A DNA stretch of 34,044 nt from Candidatus Eiseniibacteriota bacterium (GCA_005893225.1 VBOT01000021.1:10969-45012), one strand, 5' to 3'; positions 17,877-26,062 are shown, counted from the stretch's first letter. Program-made: numbers and translations. The notes: a model not told the origin generated them from the sequence alone.

Positions 17877-18236
17877 ATGGCATCGCACCGCACCCAGCAC
17901 CTTAGGATTCTGCGGCAGGCAGGGCCTGTCCTGGCTCTCACGTTCATACTGGCCCTCGGCCTTCGTGACACCGCGCCACCGGCCGCCGCCAGCCCGCACG
18001 CGGGCCACGACGCGGGCATGCCGATGACCGACGAGGCCATGCAGCGGTGGGTCGACCAGTGGTTCTCCCAGCTTCCCGAGGTTGGCGGCCGCGGCGGACA
18101 CGTTCCTCGTGGGCCCCAACTCCAGTTTCCGGTTCGACACCGACGGCAACCTGAGCACGGCCATCGACACGGCCAAGATTCAGGTGGGCCAGTCGATCCT
18201 CTGGCGCTGGGTCACCGGATCGCACACCATCACTAA
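17877..18236 (+). pseudogene. Frameshifted N-terminus of cupredoxin protein (signal peptide and Met/His-rich segment)
   Basis: GAAGAGGAG then ATG at 17877; 'ILRQAGPVLALTFILALG...ASPHAGHDAGMPMTDEAMQRWVDQWFSQLPEV', then becomes antisense-like composition. Coding continues in the other frame from about 18080. Confidence 0.55.
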
Positions 18237-18714
18237 CGGCAACGGGTCCCTGGACCCGCAGGCGGGGATCTTGTTCGACGTACCGAGCACCTCGGCCGCT
18301 CCCCTGTTCACGTTCACATTCAACTCGGCAGGAACGTTTCCGTTCTTCTGTCGCCCTCACGAGTCCTTCGGCATGAAGGGTGTGGTCGTCGTCTCGACTC
18401 CAGCCGGCGTGCCGCCGGTCGCAGGCGGCAACATCGCGATCGGATTCACGTCGGGTCCGGCTCCGAATCCGAGCCGCTCGGGAGTGAGTTTCGGCTTTGC
18501 ACTCAGGGAAGGCGGCCGCGTGGAGGCCCAGGTCCTCGACGGCCAGGGGCGGGTGATCGCGACGGTCATGGATCGGGACGTCGAGGCGGGATCCCATACC
18601 GAGGCCTGGGACGGGCGGACGAGAACGGGAGCCCGGGCCCCTGCGGGCATTTACTACTTGCGCTTGCGACTCCCGGGGTTTGCAGGCACGCGCCGCATCG
18701 CGCTCGCCCGCTGA
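18082..18714 (+). CDS. Plastocyanin/cupredoxin-domain protein with FlgD-like C-terminal domain (5' end displaced by apparent frameshift)
   Basis: Type-1 copper pattern 'GSHTITNG ... FPFFCRPHESFGMKGVVVV' (His...Cys-x2-His-x4-Met). C-terminus 'PAPNPSRSGVSFGFALREGGRVEAQVLDGQGRVI...APAGIYYLRLRLPGFAGTRRIALAR'. Confidence 0.8.
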   Translation: MAAAADTFLVGPNSSFRFDTDGNLSTAIDTAKIQVGQSILWRWVTGSHTITNGNGSLDPQAGILFDVPSTSAAPLFTFTFNSAGTFPFFCRPHESFGMKGVVVVSTPAGVPPVAGGNIAIGFTSGPAPNPSRSGVSFGFALREGGRVEAQVLDGQGRVIATVMDRDVEAGSHTEAWDGRTRTGARAPAGIYYLRLRLPGFAGTRRIALAR

Positions 18715-20432
18715 AGCAGGCTGCCGACAAACCCGGACCCACGCGCCGTGTGGGTGCCCCCGGAGTTCTCGTCCTCGGCTTTGTCGGCAGCCTGCAAGGG
18801 GCGCACCCGCGGCGCGCCGAAGCCACCCCCGCCCGGGCTCGCGACCGTCAGCACCGCTCCCTCCCGCAGGTCGATCTGGAACTTGCCGGGCATGAGCCTC
18901 GGCGCGGCGTCGCGGCGTTCCTGCACCAGGTTCTCGCCCGGCCGCCCGGCGGCCCCACCCTGGAGGCCGTAGGGCCCGCGCGAGCGCCGGTCCGAGATCA
19001 CCGTGACCCGCGACCGAGCGAGCAGCTCGACCACGCGCTCGATGCCGTCGCCGCCGCGGAAGCGACCCTGCCCGCCGCTCCCGCGGCGGATCCTGGTCGC
19101 GAGCACGCGGATCGGATAAGCATGCTCGAGTGATTCGATCGGCGTGTTCCGGGTGTTGGTCATGTGGCCCTGCATCGCCGAGGCGCCATGCCACCCGGGG
19201 CCGGCCCCGTGCCCGCCGGCGAGCGTCTCGTAGTAGGCGAACGGCCGCCCGCTCAGAGGCTCCGTCCCCCCGATCAGAAGGTTGCTCATCGTGCCGTAGC
19301 TCGCCGCGGGCACGCGGTCGGGCAGCGCCTGCGCCAAGGCACCGAGCACCACGTCGACGATGCGCTGCGAGGTCTCGACGTTCCCCGCGGAAACCGCGGC
19401 GGGCGGCAGTGGGTTCACCACCGTGCCGCGTGGGGCTATGACCTCGATCGGCCGGAACGCGCCGTCGTTGACGGGGAAGTCGCCGCCCAGCACGCAGCGC
19501 AGCGCGTACGAGGCGGCGGCCCTGGTCACCGGCTCGACCGCGTTCACCGGCCCGGCCGTCTGCGGGCTCGAGCCGGTGAAGTCGACCCGCACGCGATCGG
19601 CGCCGATCGTGAGCGTGGCCGCGATCCTCACCGGCTCGGGCGTGAGCCCGTCGTCGTCGAGCGCGTCCTCGAAGCGGAAGGTGCCGCGCGGCAGCTCGCC
19701 GATCGCGGCCCGCACGCATCGCTCGGCGTGATCCATCAGGAGTGCCGCAGCGCGGCGGAGCTCGGCCGCCCCGCGGCGCCGCGCCCACTCCCCGAGCCGG
19801 CGCGCCCCGGTGGCCTGCGCGCCGAGCTGGGCGTCGAGGTCGGCGCGCCGCTCGTCCGGCGTGCGCACGTTGGCCAGCAGCAGGCGCAGGACGTCGGGGA
19901 CCGGCCGGCCCGCGCGCGCCAGGAACACCGGTGGGATGCGCAGGCCTTCCTCGTACACCTCCCGCGCGAGCGGCATCGAGCCCGGCGCGGCGCCGCCGAT
20001 GTCGGCGTGGTGGGCGCGCGTCGCGACGAAGAAGTCGGGCGAGCCCGAGCGCGTGAGCAGCACCGGCGAGACCAGCGTCAGGTCGGGAAGGTGCGTGCCG
20101 CCCGCGAACGGATCGTTGAGCATCACGGTGTCGCCGTCCCGGAACGGCCCGAGCTCGAGCGCCGCCTCGACGGCGCGCGGCAGGCTCCCCAGGTGGACCG
20201 GGATGTGCGCGGCCTGGGCCACCAGGCGGCCTCTCGGGTCGAACACCGCGCACGAGTGGTCGAGCCGCTCCTTGATGTTGGGCGAGTGCGCGGTCCGCAT
20301 GAGGGTGGCTCCCATCTCCTCGGCGGCGGCGGCGAACAGGCCCTGGTAGAGAGCGAGACGCACGCCCTCGCCGGGCCGCGGCTTCTCCCGGCCCCGGGCG
20401 CCCCGGCGAGCGCTCCTCGCCCGCCCCCTCAT
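18654..20432 (-). CDS. hyuB: Hydantoinase B / oxoprolinase family protein
   Basis: 'LYQGLFAAAAEEMGATLMRTAHSPNIKERLDHSCAVFDPRGRLVAQAAHIPVHLGSLP', 'VMLNDPFAGGTHLPDLTLVSPV', 'HHADIGG', 'GGGGFGAP'. ATG overlaps the hyuA TGA (ATGA). Confidence 0.92.
   Translation of the reverse strand: MRGRARSARRGARGREKPRPGEGVRLALYQGLFAAAAEEMGATLMRTAHSPNIKERLDHSCAVFDPRGRLVAQAAHIPVHLGSLPRAVEAALELGPFRDGDTVMLNDPFAGGTHLPDLTLVSPVLLTRSGSPDFFVATRAHHADIGGAAPGSMPLAREVYEEGLRIPPVFLARAGRPVPDVLRLLLANVRTPDERRADLDAQLGAQATGARRLGEWARRRGAAELRRAAALLMDHAERCVRAAIGELPRGTFRFEDALDDDGLTPEPVRIAATLTIGADRVRVDFTGSSPQTAGPVNAVEPVTRAAASYALRCVLGGDFPVNDGAFRPIEVIAPRGTVVNPLPPAAVSAGNVETSQRIVDVVLGALAQALPDRVPAASYGTMSNLLIGGTEPLSGRPFAYYETLAGGHGAGPGWHGASAMQGHMTNTRNTPIESLEHAYPIRVLATRIRRGSGGQGRFRGGDGIERVVELLARSRVTVISDRRSRGPYGLQGGAAGRPGENLVQERRDAAPRLMPGKFQIDLREGAVLTVASPGGGGFGAPRVRPLQAADKAEDENSGGTHTARGSGFVGSLLQRASAMRRVPANPGSRKRK
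18716..18795. repeat. Palindromic repeat element copy B
   Basis: gcaggctgccgacaaa (18716-18731) / tttgtcggcagcctgc (18780-18795), perfect 16 bp, extendable to about 20 bp with one mismatch. Inner hairpin acccac...gtgggt. Arms and the 'tcctcggcttt' flank match copy A. Confidence 0.8.
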
Positions 20433-22600
20433 CGCGGCCCTCGTGCCGGGCGCGCCCTCACGAGCACCAGCGTCCCGGTGCCGTGGAGGCGAGCCGTCCA
20501 TCCCGGAGCGATCCAGAGCGTGGCCCCTTCCTCGGCCACGATCCCTGGCCCCGGCGCGGAGAACCGGGCCGGCAGCGCGGCGCGCTGCCACACCGGGGCG
20601 CGGAGCCACCGGCCGTCGTGATGAACGCGGGCCGTATCCCGCGGCTCGCCCAGGCGACGCGTTGGAACGGAATCGCCGCCGCCGGGCAGCTCGTCGCCCG
20701 GCAGAGCGCCGCGCACGTCCACGGTCACGACCTCGACCCCCGAGCGGCGGTCGGCGAAGCCGAAGCGGCGGGCGTGCTCGCGGTGGAAGCGCTCCTCGAG
20801 CCCGGGGCCGTATGGAAGCGAGAGCTCGTGCGACTGGCCCCTGTACCTCACCTCCGCCCAGCGCTCGAGGCGCACGCGCGCCCGCTCGGAAGGCGAGAAC
20901 TCCGCGAGCATCGCCGCCTGGAGCTCGTCCAGCGCTCGGCCGAGGCTCGTCTCTTCGCTCGCCTCGATCAGCACCGAGCGGCTGCGCTCGCGCCGCGAGC
21001 CTCCGTTGAGCGCCCCGATCGCCGAGAGCAGACCCGCGTGGCGAGGGAACAGGACGACGGCGCATCCCAGCGAGTCGGCCAGCGCGCAGGCGTGGAGCCC
21101 CCCGGCGCCGCCGAAGGCCACCAGGCCCGCGCCGCGCGGATCCTCCCCGCGCTCGACCGAGACGCGCCGCAGCGCCGCCGCCATGTGGAACTCGGCGACC
21201 TCGATCACCCCGTCCGCGGCCTCGAGGGCACCCATCCCCCCCAGCCGCCGGCCGAGCGCCGCGAGCGCCCTTGCCGCCGCGCGGCGATCGAGCCGCAGCG
21301 CGCCTCCGGCCATGCTCTGTCCCGGGATGCGCCCGAGCACCACCAGGGCGTCGGTGACGGTGGGAGGACCGCCGCGCCCGTAGCATGCGGGGCCCGGGAC
21401 CGCGCCCGCGCTCTGGGGGCCCACGTGCAGCAGGCCCCCGGCGTCGACCGCGGCGATCGACCCGCCTCCGGCCCCGATCGTGTGCAGGTCGAGCGAGGGG
21501 AGCTGGATCGGGAAGCCCGCCACCTCGCGGGCCCGCCGGCGCGGCAGCTCGCCGGCAACGAACCCGCAATCGGTCGAGGTGCCCCCGATGTCGAGCGTGA
21601 GCGCTCGCTCGAAGCCACAGGCGCGCGCCACGTCCCGGGCGGCCTTGAGCCCGCCCGCCGGTCCCGAGAGGAGCTGGGTCACCGGCTCGCGCGCCGCGCG
21701 CGCCGGGGTCGTGGTGCCGCCGTGCGACAGGACGATCTCGAGAGAGGCCGGCGTCCCGCGCGAGAGCCGCGTGAGATAGGAGGCGACGCGCGGAATCAGG
21801 TAAGCGTTGGCGACGGTGGTGGAGAGGCGCTCGTACTCCCGCACCTCGGGACAGACCGCCGAGGAGCGGGTGACCGGGACGCCGAGGCGCGCGAGGGCGC
21901 GCTCGAGGCGCCGCTCGTGCGCGGGGTTGGCGTAGGCGTGGAGCAGGCCGATCGCGATTGCCTGCGGGCGGCTCTCCCGCGTCTCGCTCGCGGCCTTGCG
22001 AAGCCCGGCCGGACCGAGTGGCTCGAGAATCTCACCCTTGGGCCCGGTGCGCTCGGACACGCCGACGCGACGTGACGCGGGGACCAGCGGCTCGGCGCGA
22101 CGCGGGGCCAGGGCGTAGAGGTCGGGACGATCCTGGCGGCCGATTTCGATCAGGTCCTCGAAGCCGGCCGTGGTGACGAGCGCCACGCGCGCGCCGCTTC
22201 TCTCGAGCAGCGTGTTCGTGGCCACCGTCGAGCCGTGCCGCACGCGCGTCGCGCGCCCGGCGCCGAGGCGGCGGAGCCCCTCGAGCACGGCGCGCTCGGG
22301 GCTTCGCGGGGTCGAGGGGAGCTTGAGCGCCACCAGCCGGCCGCCGGCGAGAGCGACGAAGTCGGTGAACGTGCCGCCGGTGTCGACGCCCACGGCCCGC
22401 GGAGCTACGCGCCGAGCTTCAGGCCTGGGCGAGGAGGAGCCGTCCGAGGGCCTCTGCAAGACCCGCGGCCTCCGACCTCCTGTCTTCGGTCGCTCACTCG
22501 CGACGCGGGCTCCGGCTCCTGCCTCCGCGCGCGAGAGTCTCGCTACAGCCCTCGGACGGCTCCTCCTCGCCCGGTCCCTGGTTCCAGAGCCGTTGGTCAT
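20429..22600 (-). CDS. hyuA: Hydantoinase A / N-methylhydantoinase (oxoprolinase) family protein
   Basis: 'AVGVDTGGTFTDFVAL', 'TVATNTLLERSGARVALVTTAGFEDLIEIGRQ', 'TLDIGGTSTDCGFV', 'TIGAGGGSIAAVDAGG', 'VGPQSAGAVPGPACYGRGG'. Start placed at the ATGA overlap with the upstream stop. Confidence 0.92.
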   Translation of the reverse strand: MTNGSGTRDRARRSRPRAVARLSRAEAGAGARVASERPKTGGRRPRVLQRPSDGSSSPRPEARRVAPRAVGVDTGGTFTDFVALAGGRLVALKLPSTPRSPERAVLEGLRRLGAGRATRVRHGSTVATNTLLERSGARVALVTTAGFEDLIEIGRQDRPDLYALAPRRAEPLVPASRRVGVSERTGPKGEILEPLGPAGLRKAASETRESRPQAIAIGLLHAYANPAHERRLERALARLGVPVTRSSAVCPEVREYERLSTTVANAYLIPRVASYLTRLSRGTPASLEIVLSHGGTTTPARAAREPVTQLLSGPAGGLKAARDVARACGFERALTLDIGGTSTDCGFVAGELPRRRAREVAGFPIQLPSLDLHTIGAGGGSIAAVDAGGLLHVGPQSAGAVPGPACYGRGGPPTVTDALVVLGRIPGQSMAGGALRLDRRAAARALAALGRRLGGMGALEAADGVIEVAEFHMAAALRRVSVERGEDPRGAGLVAFGGAGGLHACALADSLGCAVVLFPRHAGLLSAIGALNGGSRRERSRSVLIEASEETSLGRALDELQAAMLAEFSPSERARVRLERWAEVRYRGQSHELSLPYGPGLEERFHREHARRFGFADRRSGVEVVTVDVRGALPGDELPGGGDSVPTRRLGEPRDTARVHHDGRWLRAPVWQRAALPARFSAPGPGIVAEEGATLWIAPGWTARLHGTGTLVLVRARPARGPR
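22427..22572. repeat. Long inverted repeat inside the 5' coding region of hyuA
   Basis: gggcgaggaggagccgtccgagggc (22427-22451) is the exact reverse complement of gccctcggacggctcctcctcgccc (22548-22572), 25/25, spacer 96 bp. Interior tcggtcgctcactcgc..gac resembles the interior of copy A (tcggtcgctcctcgctgcgac). Confidence 0.8.
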
Positions 22601-23130
22601 GCGCTCGACCGCGACGCGCGACGCTTGCGCCATCGATCGATTAGGACCCCCACCACCACCGCGCCGGCCGCCGCGAGGAGCACCCAGAGGGGAATCCGCA
22701 CCTTGCTGCCGATCAGCGCCAGCGCGTAGAAGTACGGCATCGAGCCCAGGAACGTGGCCAGGCCGTAGAGGTGGACCGGATAGCCGATCGTCGCGGCCAC
22801 GAGCTTCAGGGGAGCATCGGGCAGGGGTGTGGCCCGGGCCGTCACGAGCGCCAGGAACGAGGCCGAGGGATAGCTCTTGAGCGCCGCCTGGAGCTTCTCG
22901 CGCGACGGCGCGAAGCGCTTCATCCACGGCTGGCCCGATCCCAGGATCCAGCGCAGGAGCAGGAGCTGGATCGAGCTCCCGAGCGCGCTCGAGGCGCCTC
23001 CCGCGACCGCCAGCAGCACCGGGGGATGGTAGCGCCCGTAGTGGAGCAGCAGCACGGTCGAGGCGAACGAGAACGTGGCCCCGTCCAGAAACAGCAGCAG
23101 GCACAGGAACCAGAGCGCCTGGCCGGTCAC
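22597..23130 (-). CDS. VTT/DedA-like (SNARE-associated) small membrane protein
   Basis: GTG start; hydrophobic helices; 'SYPSASFLALVTARATPLPDAPLKLVAATIGYPVHLYGLATFLGSMPYFYALALIGS' resembles the VTT-domain core. Confidence 0.65.
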   Translation of the reverse strand: MTGQALWFLCLLLFLDGATFSFASTVLLLHYGRYHPPVLLAVAGGASSALGSSIQLLLLRWILGSGQPWMKRFAPSREKLQAALKSYPSASFLALVTARATPLPDAPLKLVAATIGYPVHLYGLATFLGSMPYFYALALIGSKVRIPLWVLLAAAGAVVVGVLIDRWRKRRASRSSA

Positions 23131-23218
23131 GAGCGGCGCTCGCCGGCGCCACGACCGGGAACGCGGAGGACGCCTGCGGCGGCAGGAGCCCTTCGGCTGC
23201 GCCGCGGGCGGATCGAGC

Positions 23219-24661
23219 TCAGATCTGCGTGGGAGGGCTGGACGGCGGAGCGGCGGGCCCCGGATCGGCCGCGACCATGCCCGGGGTCGGAGCGGGTGAA
23301 GGCATGTTCGGGACGGTCGCCTCGGAGGCGGGACGCCGCCCCCGCCACCAGCGCCCGAGGGTACCCGTGGTGAACTCGCTGCGCAGCCATGCGCCGCCTC
23401 CCATCGCCGCCGCGAGCGAGCTCGCGACGATCGAGACCACGGAGATGAAGGTGCCGATTCCCGGGAGCGGCGGGGCGAACCAGAACATCTTGAGGAGCTC
23501 GCCTGCGAAGCCCGCTCCGCTCACCAGCAGCACCCCCGCCACCGCCCGGCGTTCGAGCGAGTGCGCAGGCGGCGCGCTTCCAGGCATCGCGACATCCGCC
23601 GCGCGGCGCGAGCGCCTCAGGACCCACCCGCCGACCGCCTGCATCGCGACCGCGTAGCCCCACACCCAGAGCAGACCGAGGAAGACAAAGTAGCCAAACA
23701 GGGCGGCGATGGCGATCGGAATTCCGATGATGGTGATGCAGAGGATCGCCACCACCAGGCACAGGGCGATGAGGGACGGCACGATGAGCGCGCACACCAG
23801 GGCGGCGAGGCCAAGGGAAAGCGCCGGAGCCCTCTCCAGGACCTCGGCGGCCGCGCCGGTGCGTCCCGGCGCCAGCGCGGCGAAGCCCCATGCCACCCCC
23901 AGGAGGACGAACAGCCAGACCAGCGAGGCGGCCACGTGGCCGCTCCTCCGCACCGCGCCTGCTTCCGCGCCTCCTTCCATGTGGCGCAGCGCCTCGCGCG
24001 CCGCCCGGCCGTGGAAGCCCCTCATGCTCCTGAGGCCCGCCCCGGTGACGCGCTTGCCGCCGACGGCGGCCCCGGGATCCTCGCGGAGCTGCCCGCCCAT
24101 GCACACCACGTCGCCGTCCACCCGGGCGGTGGAGTGAAGGTCGACGTCGCCGCCGAGCGCCACCAAGTCCCCCTCGACGTGCCCATCGACCGTGACGTCC
24201 CCCCCGATCGCCATCAGGTCTCCCGCCACCACCTGATCCCGCTCGACGTGGACGTCCGACCCGATCCGCATGATGTCGCCGGTCCGGCCCGCGACCTCCG
24301 GGCGAGGAGGCTCGGGCGGAAGCGGAGCGGCGCCGGGAGCGGGCTCCTCGTCGGAGGAGCGTTCGGGGCGTCCCGAGCGCTGCGACTCGAGCTCCGAGGC
24401 GCTCTCGGGGGAGACGGGCTTGAACTTGAGGACCTCTTGCCCGGCGCTCGCGTTTCGCGCCCCGAGGCCCGCGAGCGCGCCGGCGACCTGCCCGATCCGG
24501 GCGGCCGTCGCGCGCGCGAGCCGCAGGGCACAGGGCCCGCCGTTGCAGCTCGCCCCGTGGATCGAAGCGCCGGACGACGAGGCGATCGCGAGCCCCAGGA
24601 TCAGCAACGCGCCGCCCAAGGCCGCCGGCCGCCGCGTCATGTCCCTGCCTTCGCCGCTCAT
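23219..24661 (-). CDS. Polymer-forming (bactofilin-like) repeat domain plus multi-TM membrane protein
   Basis: Signal segment, then 'GDIMRIGSDVHVERDQVVAGDLMAIGGDVTVDGHVEGDLVALGGDVDLHSTARVDGDVVCMGGQL', then TM helices (SLGLAALVCALIVPSLIALCLVVAILCITIIGIPIAIAALFGYFVFLGLLWVWGY). Confidence 0.8.
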   Translation of the reverse strand: MSGEGRDMTRRPAALGGALLILGLAIASSSGASIHGASCNGGPCALRLARATAARIGQVAGALAGLGARNASAGQEVLKFKPVSPESASELESQRSGRPERSSDEEPAPGAAPLPPEPPRPEVAGRTGDIMRIGSDVHVERDQVVAGDLMAIGGDVTVDGHVEGDLVALGGDVDLHSTARVDGDVVCMGGQLREDPGAAVGGKRVTGAGLRSMRGFHGRAAREALRHMEGGAEAGAVRRSGHVAASLVWLFVLLGVAWGFAALAPGRTGAAAEVLERAPALSLGLAALVCALIVPSLIALCLVVAILCITIIGIPIAIAALFGYFVFLGLLWVWGYAVAMQAVGGWVLRRSRRAADVAMPGSAPPAHSLERRAVAGVLLVSGAGFAGELLKMFWFAPPLPGIGTFISVVSIVASSLAAAMGGGAWLRSEFTTGTLGRWWRGRRPASEATVPNMPSPAPTPGMVAADPGPAAPPSSPPTQI

Positions 24662-25872
24662 TCTCCGCTCCTGACCCGGATGTCGCCCGAGGAGGTCCTC
24701 AGGACCACCGGAGCCGTACCGCCGTTCACCACCCCGGTCACGAGATGCCGCGTCACGTTCTTCACCGCCACCTTGGTCGAGAGGTCGAGCGACCCGTTCG
24801 AAGTCCTCATGTCGATCGCACAGCCGACCGAGGGCCCGAGCCGCGCGTCGATGTCGCCGCTTCCGGTCGTGATATCGGCGCGGCGCAGGGGATTCTCCAA
24901 GCTCACGCTCACGTCCCCGCTCGCGGTCTCGATCCTCACCAGCCCGGCTGCCGAGCGCGCCACGATAGCACCACTGGTGGTGCGCGCCACGAGCCCCCGC
25001 GGGGCGGGGCCGGCGTGGATCTCGCCGCTCACCGTGGCGAGCGACAGCGAGTCCTCGGAGCCGCCCACGATGATGTCGCCGCTGGTGCTGGTCGCCTCGA
25101 GGGCGCCGTGCGAGCCCTCGACCTTGACGTCGCCGCTCACGGTCTGGAGCCGGGCCGAGGCGATCCCCTGAACCTCGAGGCTGCCGCTGGTGCTCGACGC
25201 CTCGACCCGGCCGCGCGCGCCGCGCACCGCGACGTCGCCGCTCGTGGTGCGGAGGTCCTGCGAGCCCGAGATGCCCTCGGTCTCCAGATCCCCGCTGGTC
25301 GAGACCAGCGTGAGCGGCAGCCCGTCGGGGACCTCGAGTCCGAGCCTCACCTCGACCTTGGGGAGCTCGCAGCCGGAGAACACCTGCCACAGGCTCACGT
25401 GCACCGCCTCGCGCTGCGGGTAGCGGACGCGGACCACGAGGTTCCCGCGGTCGAGATCTGTCGCCACCTCGGTCTCGCGCGCGAACTCCGTGGAGCGGTC
25501 GGGGTCCGGGGCGCGCACGATCTTGAGGGCGGTGATCCGGATGCGGCCGCCCTCGCCGCCTCGCACCCTCACGAGCCCCCGAGAGTTCTCCACCCGGATC
25601 GACCGGATCCCCTGGGCGTCGATCACGCGTTCGCTCTGCTCGCGCCGGGTCTCCGTGCCCGCGCCGGCGGGAACGGCGGCCAGGGCCATCAGGGCGCCCG
25701 CAGCGACCAGGAGGCGCGCCGCGGCGGGAAGCGGAGGGAACGTCAGGGAGGCGACCCGGCGTCTCACCCGCGGGCCGGCCGAGGCACTCGCCGCAGGCGG
25801 GTCGCCCCCTCGCGCGGTGCCCGGGACACCGGTCCCGATCGCGCGAAACATCGATGAACGAGCCTCAGTCAT
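24658..25872 (-). CDS. DUF4097-family beta-solenoid putative adhesin
   Basis: Signal-like N-terminus; tandem repeats of about 18 residues with TSGD[IV]xV core. Stop overlaps the next gene (ATGA). Confidence 0.85.
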   Translation of the reverse strand: MTEARSSMFRAIGTGVPGTARGGDPPAASASAGPRVRRRVASLTFPPLPAAARLLVAAGALMALAAVPAGAGTETRREQSERVIDAQGIRSIRVENSRGLVRVRGGEGGRIRITALKIVRAPDPDRSTEFARETEVATDLDRGNLVVRVRYPQREAVHVSLWQVFSGCELPKVEVRLGLEVPDGLPLTLVSTSGDLETEGISGSQDLRTTSGDVAVRGARGRVEASSTSGSLEVQGIASARLQTVSGDVKVEGSHGALEATSTSGDIIVGGSEDSLSLATVSGEIHAGPAPRGLVARTTSGAIVARSAAGLVRIETASGDVSVSLENPLRRADITTGSGDIDARLGPSVGCAIDMRTSNGSLDLSTKVAVKNVTRHLVTGVVNGGTAPVVLRTSSGDIRVRSGE

Positions 25873-26062
25873 GGTCCCACTACGGGGCTGGGTGAGCTTG
25901 GGTTGCGTCCGGATCAGCCGATGCGGTGGGGATTTTGCAATGAGGCAGGGAAGCGGAGGGCCGCATCGATGAAGCCCCCAAGCCAAAGTCGCAGGAGGGG
26001 AGCCTCCCTCACGGGATCCCCCCTCCCACGCTATCGATTGCCGAAAATCAGCGTCTCGCCGC

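Noticed and set aside
17944-20253. 769-aa minus ORF and 19164..20621 plus ORF
   Set aside because: Both overlap hyuB in other frames and are Arg/Pro/Ala-rich translations without domain motifs.
20433-21569. N-terminal 379 residues of the 971-aa ORF containing HyuB
   Set aside because: Out-of-frame antecedent overlapping hyuA; the HyuB start is fixed by the ATGA overlap at 20429-20432.
23561-25171. 536-aa plus-strand ORF opposite the repeat proteins
   Set aside because: Antisense of the polymer-forming and DUF4097 genes; its apparent repeats mirror the coding repeats on the minus strand.
24661-25315. Possible CRISPR-like or satellite DNA repeats
   Set aside because: Periodicity is at the protein level (units of about 18 aa) with divergent DNA; no constant repeat with variable spacers.
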